From Bacteroidota bacterium (GTDB lineage Bacteria > Bacteroidota > Ignavibacteria > Ignavibacteriales > Melioribacteraceae): 64,000 bases of DNA. Below are positions 27,713 to 37,452 of the stretch, piece by piece (positions within the stretch are counted from its first letter, which is position 1; each line of letters starts with the position of its first letter). The notes under the pieces are model-generated. The model saw nothing but the letters and a program-made list of their open reading frames with translations, was not told where the DNA came from and did not search any database. The position numbers and the translations under genes were made by a program. The stretch spans positions 248,001 to 312,000 of the forward strand of contig JAEWUC010000008.1 of NCBI GenBank assembly GCA_023397505.1, in the 5' to 3' direction.

Positions 27713-28246
27713 ATGAATAAATTAACAGGTAAAAAAATACTAATGTTTGTTGATCACGTTTACGAAGACTTGGAATTATGGTATCCCAAATTGAGATTAA
27801 TAGAAGAAGGCGCCGAGGTTATTGTAGCGGGACCCGAATCAAATAAAATTTATGAAGGAAAAAACGGATACCCTTGCAGGTCCAATGCGTCTTATAATGA
27901 TATGAATGAAAAAGATTTTGACGGACTCGTAATCCCGGGCGGTTTTGCGCCGGATAAACTGCGAAGAGATAAGAAAGTTCTCGAACTCACAAAACAGTTC
28001 AACGATTCCGGAAAGTTGATCGCGCATATTTGCCATGCAGGGTGGATAACAATTTCGGCAAAAATTATGAAAGGTTATAAGTGTACTTCAACGCCGGGAA
28101 TAAAAGATGATATTGAAAATGCCGGTGCAATTTGGATTGACGAGCCGGTTGTAATTGACCGCAACATGGTTTCGAGCAGAAGGCCTGACGATCTTCCCAT
28201 GTTTTGCAAAGGAATAATTGAAATATTAATGCAAAATCCTAAATAA
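27713..28246 (+). CDS. DJ-1/PfpI-family protein
   Basis: 177 residues. The nucleophile elbow is IAHICHAGW, with Cys followed by His as in PfpI-type proteins, and the supporting Glu is in VYEDLELWYP. The family includes deglycase-like, chaperone-like and protease-like members, often linked to stress. Strong ribosome site AAAGGA. The AraC-type regulator starts 13 bases after it, so the two may form an operon. Confidence 0.9.
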   Translation: MNKLTGKKILMFVDHVYEDLELWYPKLRLIEEGAEVIVAGPESNKIYEGKNGYPCRSNASYNDMNEKDFDGLVIPGGFAPDKLRRDKKVLELTKQFNDSGKLIAHICHAGWITISAKIMKGYKCTSTPGIKDDIENAGAIWIDEPVVIDRNMVSSRRPDDLPMFCKGIIEILMQNPK

Positions 28247-28259
28247 AATAAATTATTAA

Positions 28260-29378
28260 ATGATTGATCTACTAATATTATTAATTGTTTCCCAGCTAAT
28301 AATAATTTCTATTTTTCTTTTAAGCCCACGAAAGACGAGGGAAATAAGTCATATTATTTTAGGGTTTTTCTTTCTTGCTTTGGCGATTAATCTTCTTAAT
28401 GGATATATATACCGTGCGGGATATTACAATAAAGACTTAACAAATTATATATTTATTGGCGCTCCGTTTGCGTTTCTTTACTCACCGTTAATGTATTTTT
28501 ATGTAAAATCCATAACCGACAAGCCCTTTGTTTTCAAACTAAAATATTTATTTCACGCGATCCCATTTCTAATATTTACTTTGTATTTGTGTGTTGAATT
28601 TTACTTTTTGCCTGAAGCAGCAAAGAGAAATTTTGCATACGATTTTAAAAAATTTGTTTTCTGGGCAACGTCAATAATATTATTGAACATACAAGTTGTT
28701 GTTTATGTGGTTAAAGTAGTATTACGGCTGCGCAAATATAGTAGAAAAATTAAAACGATCTTTTCATCAACGGAAAAAATTAATTATTCGTGGTTAAGAT
28801 TTTTGGCAATAGGATTATTTTTGTTATGGTTAGCCGATATAGCGCGGGCTTTATCGTTTACAAGTAGAAACACAGCTTTAATTGCTGAAATAATTTTCCT
28901 GCTTGGATTTTTATTGATGTGTTATCTTATACTTTACAAAGCATTAACCCAGCCTGTTATCTTTTCCAATATGGAAGAAGTTCAACCTCAAAAGAAAAAA
29001 TCATTGTCGGACGAGGTAAATGAACAATATTTAAATAAATTACTTGATTGCATGGAGAACGAAAAACCGTATTTAAATCCTTCAATCACAATTTATGATC
29101 TATCAGAAAAAACTTCCATTCCACCAAGATCCTTGTCGGATGTGATTAATAATTCACTAAACAAAAATTTTTATGATTTTATAAACGAATATAGAGTTAA
29201 GGAAGCTGCAAAACGGTTTTCGGATAAATCTTATTCTTCAAAAACAATACTTGAAGTTTTATATGAAGTTGGCTTCAACAGTAAATCATCCTTCAACCAA
29301 GCATTTAAAAAGCATACCGGATTAACTCCCACGAGTTTTAAAAAACAAAATGAACAAACCCCAGTCACGGTTAATTAA
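28260..29378 (+). CDS. AraC-family regulator with N-terminal membrane domain
   Basis: 372 residues. About seven hydrophobic helices in the first 240 residues form a membrane sensor region. The C-terminal 110 residues are an AraC/XylS double helix-turn-helix: TIYDLSEKTSIPPRSLSDVIN and SKTILEVLYEVGFNSKSSFNQAFKKHTGLTPTSFKK. Such membrane-tethered regulators are common in Bacteroidota. The target is unknown; the adjacent DJ-1 gene is a candidate. Confidence 0.9.
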   Translation: MIDLLILLIVSQLIIISIFLLSPRKTREISHIILGFFFLALAINLLNGYIYRAGYYNKDLTNYIFIGAPFAFLYSPLMYFYVKSITDKPFVFKLKYLFHAIPFLIFTLYLCVEFYFLPEAAKRNFAYDFKKFVFWATSIILLNIQVVVYVVKVVLRLRKYSRKIKTIFSSTEKINYSWLRFLAIGLFLLWLADIARALSFTSRNTALIAEIIFLLGFLLMCYLILYKALTQPVIFSNMEEVQPQKKKSLSDEVNEQYLNKLLDCMENEKPYLNPSITIYDLSEKTSIPPRSLSDVINNSLNKNFYDFINEYRVKEAAKRFSDKSYSSKTILEVLYEVGFNSKSSFNQAFKKHTGLTPTSFKKQNEQTPVTVN

Positions 29379-29512
29379 ATTTTCCAAGAAGCAAAAAAAC
29401 TGAAAAAATAGTACATCTAAACGCGGTACGCATCTTTTAAGCCGATTTTTCCTTAGCGAGAGATTTTATTTGCGACGTAACTAATTCATTATTAATAAAA
29501 GGAGTGAACGTC

Positions 29513-31288
29513 GTGAAAACATTTAAAGAAATTATGATGATTGCAATTGTCTTTATGATGACAGCAATTGGAAATGCTAACGCACTATCCGGAACAAATC
29601 CGCAGTTAGAATCAATTATATGGAAGTTTAAGACCTCGGGTGCTGTTAATGCAACGCCGATAATTTTAAACGATATTCTTTATGTGGGAAGTTTCGACAG
29701 TTGCTTTTATGCAATCGATCTTAAAACGAGAACCGAAAAATGGCATTACAAAACCAATGATAAAATCTATACTACTGCGGTCGTTTGTGAAGATGTTATT
29801 TGCTTTGAAAGCGGAAATATTTTGTACGCACTTAATATTGACGGAAGCTTAAAATGGAAATACACTTTATACGAAGGAAGCATTGTAAATCAACACGATG
29901 AATGGGATTATTATCACTCGTCACCGACTGTGGGAGGCACCACCGTTTACATCGGTTCGGAAAAAGGACTTGTCTTTGGTGTTGACGTTAAGACAGGCAG
30001 TAAAGTATTTCAATGCCAAACGCCAACAGCCGAGTACACAATTGAAACTACTCCGTTGATTTACGATGATAAAATTTATTTCGGTGATTGGGGAGGTGTA
30101 TTTTATTCATACAACTTATCAACCGGTAATATGGTGTGGCAATATGAAACAAAAAAAGATCATTCATATTCTGATTGGGTTAATGCAATTGTTACTGATC
30201 CTATCATGTATGAAGGAAATATTTATTTCGGAGGTAGAAATTGCAATTTATATTGTTTAGATCCTCATACAGGCGTAAAAAAATGGATGTATCACGATAG
30301 CGGAAATATGTGGATGCTCGGCGGACCGGTAATCGCCGATAGTTCATTGTATATAGGAAGTTCTTATCAACACATTGTTCACTCATTTAATGCAATTACC
30401 GGCAAGCAAAATTGGAAAACAAACGTTGAATACCGAGTTAACGGAAAGCCCTTGGTAGATGGCGATAATGTTTATGTGGGGACAGAGCACGATACAGATA
30501 AAAAACTTGGAACACTATGCGCAATTGACAAAAAAACCGGTGATCTTAAAGTTAAGATGAAAATTGGCGGACAAATATATTCCACACCTGTTTTATATGA
30601 TGGAGTAATTTATTTCGGATGTACGGACGGCTGTATTTATGCTGTTGATCAAAATAAATTTTTAAACATACCATATCCAGATACATATTTGAAAGAAAGC
30701 ACTATCGATCTTGGAAAGATTCAAAATACAGGAAGTTATTCCACAAGTATTTATGTTCACAACAGAGGAGGGTTTGCAGATTCCGTAACAGTACAATCGC
30801 AATTTAGTCAATTAAAAGTAGAACCAAAAGTTCTTATAATTGCACCGAAAGATTCTCAGGAAGTTAAATTAACTTTCGATTTTAAACCATTAATCGCCAA
30901 TAAAAAATATTCAGCACGGGTAATGTTTACATCGAATCTTGCAATTGTATCAAAAAAAATCCCTCAAACAATCACCTTCGAACTTGAGGAAGTAACAGGA
31001 ATTTCTTCCGATATTGAAAAACCTGTATCGTATTCATTGAGTCAGAATTACCCAAATCCTTTCAACCCGGAGACTTCAATTAAATATCAAATTCCACTCG
31101 CGGGAAATGTTGATTTGAAAGTATATGATTCGCTTGGAAGGGAAGTAGCCCATCTTGTTAACAAAGAGCAAAGCGCAGGTAATTATGAAGTAAAGTTTAA
31201 CGGAAATAATCTGAGCAGCGGAATTTATTTTTATAGAATAAAATCCGGCGATTTTGTGGAGACCAATAAGATGTTATTGCTAAAATAA
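29513..31288 (+). CDS. PQQ-like beta-propeller protein with T9SS sorting domain
   Basis: About 591 residues. The GTG at 29513 is preferred because AAAGGAG sits eight bases upstream; a GTG at 29504 would overlap that site. Signal peptide: IMMIAIVFMMTAIGNANA. Seven or so blade repeats follow, of the type LYVGSFDSCFYAIDLKTRTEKWHYKT, then a beta-sandwich domain. The C-terminus is a type A T9SS (Por) sorting domain: SLSQNYPNPFNPETSIKY to SSGIYFYRI and a final KMLLLK. The protein is thus exported through the type IX system and probably displayed on the surface. Confidence 0.92.
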   Translation: MKTFKEIMMIAIVFMMTAIGNANALSGTNPQLESIIWKFKTSGAVNATPIILNDILYVGSFDSCFYAIDLKTRTEKWHYKTNDKIYTTAVVCEDVICFESGNILYALNIDGSLKWKYTLYEGSIVNQHDEWDYYHSSPTVGGTTVYIGSEKGLVFGVDVKTGSKVFQCQTPTAEYTIETTPLIYDDKIYFGDWGGVFYSYNLSTGNMVWQYETKKDHSYSDWVNAIVTDPIMYEGNIYFGGRNCNLYCLDPHTGVKKWMYHDSGNMWMLGGPVIADSSLYIGSSYQHIVHSFNAITGKQNWKTNVEYRVNGKPLVDGDNVYVGTEHDTDKKLGTLCAIDKKTGDLKVKMKIGGQIYSTPVLYDGVIYFGCTDGCIYAVDQNKFLNIPYPDTYLKESTIDLGKIQNTGSYSTSIYVHNRGGFADSVTVQSQFSQLKVEPKVLIIAPKDSQEVKLTFDFKPLIANKKYSARVMFTSNLAIVSKKIPQTITFELEEVTGISSDIEKPVSYSLSQNYPNPFNPETSIKYQIPLAGNVDLKVYDSLGREVAHLVNKEQSAGNYEVKFNGNNLSSGIYFYRIKSGDFVETNKMLLLK

Positions 31289-31310
31289 TTTTTTGCTTAG
31301 TGGGTGGAAG

Positions 31311-31335
31311 ACCGGGTTCGCAGCCCGGTTTTTTT
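31311..31335 (+). terminator. Rho-independent terminator of the PQQ-propeller gene
   Basis: Stem ACCGGG/CCCGGT with a seven-base loop (31311-31329) followed by seven T residues, 22 bases after the stop codon. Confidence 0.8.
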
Positions 31336-31450
31336 ATATCACTTTTCCGCCGCCGAATAATTAATATTAATCCGTTTTATTTCTTGTAACTTAATTGCAT
31401 CTCATTCAATCTACGTTTATGTTCGCCAATCAATTTTCCGGATAGACTTA

Positions 31451-32344
31451 ATGAAAATATTCCATCTCAATAATCCCGCTGCCGGAAACGGAACCGGAAA
31501 TAAATTTTTCTCGTCAATTAATTTTGAAATAGAAAAACTTGGAATTGTTTACAAAGCAATTCAAACAGAATACGCCGGTCACGGCACCGAATTGATCGGA
31601 GATTTGGATTTTGGAAATTACGATGCCCTTGTTGTATCCGGCGGCGACGGTACTTTGTTCGAAGTGGTGAACGGCTATTTCAAGAATGAATCCGGTAAGA
31701 AAATTCCGATTGCGGTTGTGCCGATTGGGCGGGGGAATGCGTTTGCGCGGGATATTAATTTATCGCCGGATAATTGGAAAGATTCAATCAAAAATTTACC
31801 GGAAGGAAGAACAAAAAAAATTGACGTTGCTAAATTCAAAATGCAAGATAGAGAATATTATTTTGTAAATATCCTGGGGTTTGGTTTTGTAACGGATGTA
31901 GCGGGTACAGCTTTTAAATTAAGAGCTTTCGGACATCTATCATATTTAATCGGTGTGTTTTATCAAACCATAAAATTAAAGCCGTATAATTTGAAAATTG
32001 AGATTGACGGTAATATAATTGAACGCGAAAACGTTTTTGCTGAAATATCTAATTCGCGTTATACGGGAAAAGATTTTTTAATGGCTCCTTCGGCAAGAAT
32101 CGATGATGGGTTTTTAGATGTTGTGCTTTTAAATAAAATAACACGTGTGCGGCTTCTTCAATGTCTCCCAAAAATATTTAACGGAACACATATTAAAATG
32201 GAAGAAGTGGAGACTTTCAAAGCAAAAAAAATAAAGATTGAGACAATGCCCAAAAAGCTATTAACGCCGGATGGACAATTAATGGGCTCTACTCCAATTG
32301 AAATAGAGTGTTTGCCTCAAACAATAGAAATATTTACAAACTAG
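31451..32344 (+). CDS. Diacylglycerol-kinase-family lipid kinase
   Basis: 297 residues. ATP-site motifs are NPAAGNGTG (8-16), VSGGDGTLFEVVNGY and PIGRGNAFARDI. The C-terminal beta-sandwich with DDGFLDVVLL completes the DagK/sphingosine-kinase-like catalytic domain. It probably phosphorylates diacylglycerol or a related lipid at the inner membrane. Convergent with the dehydratase gene, 21 bases apart. Confidence 0.92.
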   Translation: MKIFHLNNPAAGNGTGNKFFSSINFEIEKLGIVYKAIQTEYAGHGTELIGDLDFGNYDALVVSGGDGTLFEVVNGYFKNESGKKIPIAVVPIGRGNAFARDINLSPDNWKDSIKNLPEGRTKKIDVAKFKMQDREYYFVNILGFGFVTDVAGTAFKLRAFGHLSYLIGVFYQTIKLKPYNLKIEIDGNIIERENVFAEISNSRYTGKDFLMAPSARIDDGFLDVVLLNKITRVRLLQCLPKIFNGTHIKMEEVETFKAKKIKIETMPKKLLTPDGQLMGSTPIEIECLPQTIEIFTN

Positions 32345-32365
32345 AAAATTCTGCCTTTATTATTT

Positions 32366-33313
32366 TCACGGAAGATTATTCAAATCAACGTTCCCGCCGG
32401 AGATAATAAGTGCTAAGGTTTTATCTCTAAATTTATTTTTATTTTCATAAATTGTTGCAAGAACAACAGCGCTTGACGGTTCAATAATTATCTTCATCCT
32501 TTCCCAAACCATTTTCATTGCTTCGATAATTGAATTTTCGTCAACTGTAATTATTTCATCAACATTGCTTTTAATAATATTAAAAGTTCGTTCGCTCAAG
32601 TTTGTGAGCAGTCCGTCGCAAATCGTCTGCGGATTAGTAGATGGATAAATAACATTATCGCGGATTGAACGGAAAGTGTCATCGGCACCTTTTGGTTCGG
32701 CGCCGATAACTTTAGTTGAAGGAGAAAAATATTTTGTGCTCAAGCATGTTCCACTTAATAATCCGCCGCCGCCAACGGGAGCTATTATAAAATCGAGATT
32801 TGGTAATTCCTCATAAACCTCTTTTGCACAAGTTGCCTGTCCCGCAATAACTGCATAATCATCAAACGGCGGAATTACAATCGCACCGGTTTCATTTACA
32901 ACTTTATTTAATGCTTCCAAGCGGGATTGAAGCAGCGGTTCACAAAAAATTATTTTTGCACCGTAACCTTCTACTGCTTTCTTTTTTATTACCGGTGCAG
33001 TGTGCGGCATAATAATGTATGACGGAACATCCTTCATTTTTGCCGCCAAAGCCAAAGCGGCGGCATGGTTGCCGGAAGAATGTGTGGCTACACCTTTTTT
33101 TAATTCATCATTTGATAAGGAAAGAATTGCATTGCTCGCCCCGCGGAATTTAAAAGCTCCAACTTTCTGAAAGTTTTCGCATTTGAAAAATAAATTACAC
33201 CCGAAAATTTCATTTAAAGATGAAGATGTTAATATCGGTGTAAGGTGAATTTGATTTTTGATTCTTTCGTGTGCTTCCCAAATATCAAGTTTTGTCGGCT
33301 CGTTTTTAAGCAT
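32366..33313 (-). CDS. PLP-dependent threonine/serine dehydratase-like enzyme
   Basis: About 315 residues from ATG 33313; the longer frame begins with a TTG at 33334 and adds seven residues. The PLP-binding Lys lies in KVGAFKFRGA, the substrate loop is SSGNHAAA and the phosphate loop is VGGGGLLSG. There is no C-terminal ACT regulatory domain, so it is closer to catabolic threonine dehydratase or serine racemase than to biosynthetic IlvA. It is 31 bases downstream of the GH95 gene on the same strand. Confidence 0.9.
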   Translation of the reverse strand: MLKNEPTKLDIWEAHERIKNQIHLTPILTSSSLNEIFGCNLFFKCENFQKVGAFKFRGASNAILSLSNDELKKGVATHSSGNHAAALALAAKMKDVPSYIIMPHTAPVIKKKAVEGYGAKIIFCEPLLQSRLEALNKVVNETGAIVIPPFDDYAVIAGQATCAKEVYEELPNLDFIIAPVGGGGLLSGTCLSTKYFSPSTKVIGAEPKGADDTFRSIRDNVIYPSTNPQTICDGLLTNLSERTFNIIKSNVDEIITVDENSIIEAMKMVWERMKIIIEPSSAVVLATIYENKNKFRDKTLALIISGGNVDLNNLP

Positions 33314-33344
33314 GATTGTTCTTATTTCGTTCAAGAAAGATTTA

Positions 33345-35708
33345 TTATTCTATTAAAGATAAATTGGAATCAAATTTATAACTTTCTCCAATTTCCGAAT
33401 CAAACGAAAATGTTTTATCCCCGTAACGAAGATTGCATTTTTCACCTGATAAAGATTTTATCTTGATAAGATTCATTTTACCGTTTTGCCAATTTATATT
33501 TACTTCGAAATTGCCGCGGGCTTTTAATCCATTGATAAATCCGGTATTCCATTCTTTTGGAAGAGCCGGCAAAATATTTATTTCATCATTATGACTTTGT
33601 AAAAGCATTTCCGTAATTCCGGCGGTACCGCCGAAGTTTCCGTCTATTTGAAACGGCGGATGATTATCGAATAAATTCGGTAAAGTAGATTTTGCTAAAA
33701 GCATCTGAACGTTTTCAAAAGCTTTTTGTGAATCTTCCAATCTTGCCCATAAATTAATTATCCATGCGCGGCTCCAGCCGGTGTGCCCGCCGCCGGATTT
33801 TAATCGTCTTTCCAAAGTAGTGCGTGCTGCTTGTGCAAATTCGGGGGTTGTGCGGACGCCGATTTGATTTCCCGGATACAGCCCGAATAAATGCGAGACA
33901 TGACGATGACCCGGTTCTGCTTCATCATAATCTTCAAGCCATTCTTGAAGTTGTCCGTGCTTGCCTATTTTGAGCGGCGGAATTTTTGACAAAGTATTTT
34001 TCAAAGTATCTCTAAATTTTTCATCGATGTTTAATATCTCGGATGATTTGATAAGATCGGTGAATAATAGATGAATAATTTCGAAATCCATTGTTGCGCC
34101 TATGCACAAAACACCAACATTACCGTTCGCATCGATAAAGGAATTTTCGGGCGAATGTGATGGATTTGTAACCAAACGTCCTTGTTCATCTTCAATTAAA
34201 AAATCAATTATGAATTTTGCGGCTTCTTTCATTGTAGGATAAGCGCGCATTAAAAATTTCTTATCTCTTGTGAAATCATAATGCATAAAAAAGTGGGTTG
34301 AAAGCCAAGCTCCTCCCAGCGGCCACAAACCCCACCGGGCGCCGTCAACGGGTGTTGTTGCTCTCCAAAGATCCGTGTTGTGATGTGCTACAGAACCATC
34401 ACAATCATAATGAATACGTGCTGTTTTTTTGCCCGGCTCAACGAGTGATTCGATCATATCGAAAAGGGGTTCATGGCATTCGGAAAGATTTGTAATTTCG
34501 GCAGGCCAGTAATTCATTTCCGCATTAATGTTAATTGTATATTTGCTGCCCCAAGCAGGTTGCAAATCGTCATTCCAAATACCTTGTAAATTTAACGGTT
34601 GTGTACCCGGCCGCGATCCTGAAATCATCAAGTACCTTCCAAATTGATAATACAACGAAACAAGGGATGGGTCGGATTCGCCGAGTTTAATCCTGTTTAA
34701 TCTTTCGTCGGTCGGCAATTTCTCATTTTCGTTTTTACCGAGGGAAATGTCAACGCGTTTGAATAATGATTGATAATCCTTAATGTGGTTAGTCAGTAAA
34801 TTCTCAAAAGATTTTTCAGCACTTGCCAGTTTTTGTGAACAAACCTGTGCGGGATTTTTACCGAGATAATTTGTTGAAGCGGTAATAATTAATGTAACTT
34901 CGTCTGCGTTTTCAACATAGAGGTAATCGTTTTTATAAAACACCTTTCCATTTTTTGAAAAAGCCTTTAAATTACTTTCGAACGAAATACCCCCTTTATC
35001 CCAGTTTTTGTTCGTTTCTTCGGGATTAGTTAAACCATTTTTTAATTCATCAAGATTAACTCCCCATCTTCCGTTCATAATTAATTTGTCGCCGGAAGAT
35101 TTTGTAATAAAAGTTTGCTTGCTGTTTAAAGTTGCTTTGAATGAAATTGAGCCGGGTTTGTTGCTGGTAAAACGATAAACCAAAACTTGATCCGGGTAGC
35201 TTGCAAAAATCTCGCGGGTGTAATTTATACCGTTGGTTTCATAAGAGATTTTTACGACGGCATGTTCAACATCAAGCTCTCTTTTATAGTTTTTAAATTC
35301 TTTATGGTCATCAAAGAAAATTCTTAAATCTCCGAGCGGCTGGTATTTCATCAAATCAACAGGGTTGCCCATCAATTTTTGGTTTGCCAAATCCATTGCT
35401 TCTTGATACTTGCCTGTTTTAATCAGTTCGCGTACTTTGGGCAAGTTGGGAAGAGCCTCCGGGTTATTTGGATCGTATTGTTTACCTGTCCAAAAGGTGT
35501 CGTCGTTTAACTGAACTCTCTCCGAATCAACACGCCCGAAAACCATGCCGCCCAAACTTCCGTTTCCAACCGGCAAAGCTTCGGTCCATCTATTTGCCGG
35601 TTTTTCGTACCATAGTTTGTGATATGAATTATTCTGGCACAGCATTACTGTAGAGAAAAGAAATAATGTAAAAATTATGGTAAAGGTTTTTTTGATGTAA
35701 TTGTTCAT
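33345..35708 (-). CDS. GH95-family glycoside hydrolase (alpha-L-fucosidase type)
   Basis: 787 residues with a signal peptide ending around VMLCQ. The N-terminal domain begins LWYEKPANRWTEALPVGNGSLGGMVFG and continues with LNDDTFWTGKQYDPNNPEAL, the signature of family GH95, whose members release alpha-1,2-fucose or L-galactose by inversion. The catalytic barrel contains NMNYWPAE-like INAEMNYWPAEITN, and GHRHVSHLFGLYPG near residue 620. Full length for the family. No T9SS sorting domain is seen. It suggests use of fucosylated plant, algal or mucin glycans. Confidence 0.93.
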   Translation of the reverse strand: MNNYIKKTFTIIFTLFLFSTVMLCQNNSYHKLWYEKPANRWTEALPVGNGSLGGMVFGRVDSERVQLNDDTFWTGKQYDPNNPEALPNLPKVRELIKTGKYQEAMDLANQKLMGNPVDLMKYQPLGDLRIFFDDHKEFKNYKRELDVEHAVVKISYETNGINYTREIFASYPDQVLVYRFTSNKPGSISFKATLNSKQTFITKSSGDKLIMNGRWGVNLDELKNGLTNPEETNKNWDKGGISFESNLKAFSKNGKVFYKNDYLYVENADEVTLIITASTNYLGKNPAQVCSQKLASAEKSFENLLTNHIKDYQSLFKRVDISLGKNENEKLPTDERLNRIKLGESDPSLVSLYYQFGRYLMISGSRPGTQPLNLQGIWNDDLQPAWGSKYTININAEMNYWPAEITNLSECHEPLFDMIESLVEPGKKTARIHYDCDGSVAHHNTDLWRATTPVDGARWGLWPLGGAWLSTHFFMHYDFTRDKKFLMRAYPTMKEAAKFIIDFLIEDEQGRLVTNPSHSPENSFIDANGNVGVLCIGATMDFEIIHLLFTDLIKSSEILNIDEKFRDTLKNTLSKIPPLKIGKHGQLQEWLEDYDEAEPGHRHVSHLFGLYPGNQIGVRTTPEFAQAARTTLERRLKSGGGHTGWSRAWIINLWARLEDSQKAFENVQMLLAKSTLPNLFDNHPPFQIDGNFGGTAGITEMLLQSHNDEINILPALPKEWNTGFINGLKARGNFEVNINWQNGKMNLIKIKSLSGEKCNLRYGDKTFSFDSEIGESYKFDSNLSLIE

Positions 35709-35715
35709 TGTGGAC

Positions 35716-36324
35716 CTATTTATATTTTAGTTTTACGGCGTTCCAAAAAAAATCAACGTGCCTTTCCGCGAGAACGAAAACTTCTTTTATGTTTTGTGTG
35801 TTGTCTAATGACATTTTTTCAGTCCTCAAAAGAAAAAGCGGCGAGATAAATTCCTCGGTCAAAATTTCAGATTTAAATTTCGCTACTATTCCGGCTTTAA
35901 TCATCTCGTTAAAAATCATATTACAGATAGTTCTTAGTTCTATAAGATAATCCGAAACGGAAAGAACTTGCGAACCGATTTTTGTGAATTGTTCCATTAG
36001 TAGTAGTCGTATAAATTTTCTTTCGTCGGGCTCATTCCAAACTTCGATTAAACGTTTTGTAAAATGTTTTAAGAATTTTTCCGGGTTTGAAAGATCGTCC
36101 AGCAAATCATCGTTTAAAATCACTTTGCCGATTGATTTTGTTTTAAATTCTGCAAGTATCGCCGAGAAAATTTCTTCTTTGGATTTATAATGATTATAGA
36201 TTGCGCTTTCTCGAATACCAACGGACCGCGAAATTTGTCTAATAGAGGCACCTGAATACCCGTGAGTAGAAAAAAAATCAAATGATTTTTCTAGAATCTG
36301 TCTTTTTGTGTTTTGATTTTTCAT
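35716..36324 (-). CDS. TetR/AcrR-family regulator
   Basis: 202 residues. The N-terminal helix-turn-helix is ILEKSFDFFSTHGYSGASIRQISRSVGIRESAIYNHYKSKEEIF in register with TetR proteins (quoted as ASIRQISRSVGI and SAIYNHYKSKEE). The rest is a helical ligand domain of unknown specificity. It is seven bases upstream of the GH95 gene on the same strand and 71 bases downstream of cydB, and could regulate either. Confidence 0.9.
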   Translation of the reverse strand: MKNQNTKRQILEKSFDFFSTHGYSGASIRQISRSVGIRESAIYNHYKSKEEIFSAILAEFKTKSIGKVILNDDLLDDLSNPEKFLKHFTKRLIEVWNEPDERKFIRLLLMEQFTKIGSQVLSVSDYLIELRTICNMIFNEMIKAGIVAKFKSEILTEEFISPLFLLRTEKMSLDNTQNIKEVFVLAERHVDFFWNAVKLKYK

Positions 36325-36395
36325 GAGCGGTTTATCATAATGAACGCTCGTTAATATATGTGTTTTTGCTAAAATTTCAAACTAATTGCAGGTTA

Positions 36396-37424
36396 TTAAT
36401 AGCTCATATTATCTATTTTAACTTTCCCTCTAAAAATCCAATAAATACTTACTGTGTAAGCGAGCACAAAAGGAATTCCGATCAAAGCAATGGTTAACAT
36501 TATTCCCAATGTTTTTTGAGATGAAGTAGCATTGTAAATGTTCAAACTGTATTCTGGATTGGGATTTGAAAGAACAATGTTTGGAAAAAGTCCGATTGCA
36601 AAAATAGCGAGCAGTGCGGCAATGCTTGCGCACGAAGATAAAAACGCGCGGAACTCGCGACCGTGAAAAATTTCGCGCGGAATGTTTGCAATCGCAAGCA
36701 TATTCAGAAGAGCTACTAGAAACAAAGCCGGCTGTTGTTTAAAATGCTCGACCATATGCGGGTAATAAATTAAAGTTGCCATTGTAGTAGTTACATATGA
36801 TATCACAAAAAATATAATTGTGTTGTTTACCCATCCTCGTATTTTATTTTGTAATTCGCCGTCGGTTTTCATAACAACATAAATAGCGCCGTGCATCATG
36901 AATAAAGCTACTGTTGTAATTCCAACCATAATCGTGTAAGGATTTATTAAACCCAAAAAGGTGCCGGCGAATTCTTTTTGCGAATCGATTGGAACGCCGG
37001 TAATGATGTTGCCGAGTGCGATGCCCATCAACAGCGCGATTAAAATACTTGCGATGCTGAAGGCAACATCCCACATTTGCCGCCACCACTTCATCGGCTG
37101 CTTGCTTCGGAATTCGATTGCGATGGCCCTGAATATAAGAGCGAATAAAAGAAGAATGAATGCGGTATAAAATCCCGAAAACACTGTTGCATAAACATGC
37201 GGGAACGCTGCAAATAAAGCTCCGCCGCCGGTTACAAGCCAAACCTCGTTGCCGTCCCAAACTGGCCCGATCGCGTTAATCATAATTCTTCTTTCATAAT
37301 CATCTTTAACAAAAAGATGAAGCGCGCCAACGCCGAGATCAAATCCGTCTAGAATTGCATAACCTGCAAGCAGAACCCCGATTAGTATAAACCAGATTGT
37401 ATTTAAATCAAATGTAAATTCCAT
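36396..37424 (-). CDS. cydB: Cytochrome bd ubiquinol oxidase subunit II
   Basis: 342 residues with eight or nine membrane helices. The start, TIWFILIGVLLAGYAILDGFDLGVGALHL, is the CydB signature, and AIGPVWDGNEVWLVTGGGALFAAFP follows. With CydA it forms the bd-type quinol oxidase, which reduces oxygen at low tension. It lies 28 bases downstream of cydA on the same strand. No cydX-like small gene follows before the TetR gene. Confidence 0.95.
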   Translation of the reverse strand: MEFTFDLNTIWFILIGVLLAGYAILDGFDLGVGALHLFVKDDYERRIMINAIGPVWDGNEVWLVTGGGALFAAFPHVYATVFSGFYTAFILLLFALIFRAIAIEFRSKQPMKWWRQMWDVAFSIASILIALLMGIALGNIITGVPIDSQKEFAGTFLGLINPYTIMVGITTVALFMMHGAIYVVMKTDGELQNKIRGWVNNTIIFFVISYVTTTMATLIYYPHMVEHFKQQPALFLVALLNMLAIANIPREIFHGREFRAFLSSCASIAALLAIFAIGLFPNIVLSNPNPEYSLNIYNATSSQKTLGIMLTIALIGIPFVLAYTVSIYWIFRGKVKIDNMSY

Positions 37425-37452
37425 AGCTTGTTATATTTTATTGATAAAATTA

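Noticed and set aside
36844..37260. 138-codon minus-strand frame
   Set aside because: It is a shadow in another frame of cydB, which is intact and clearly recognised.
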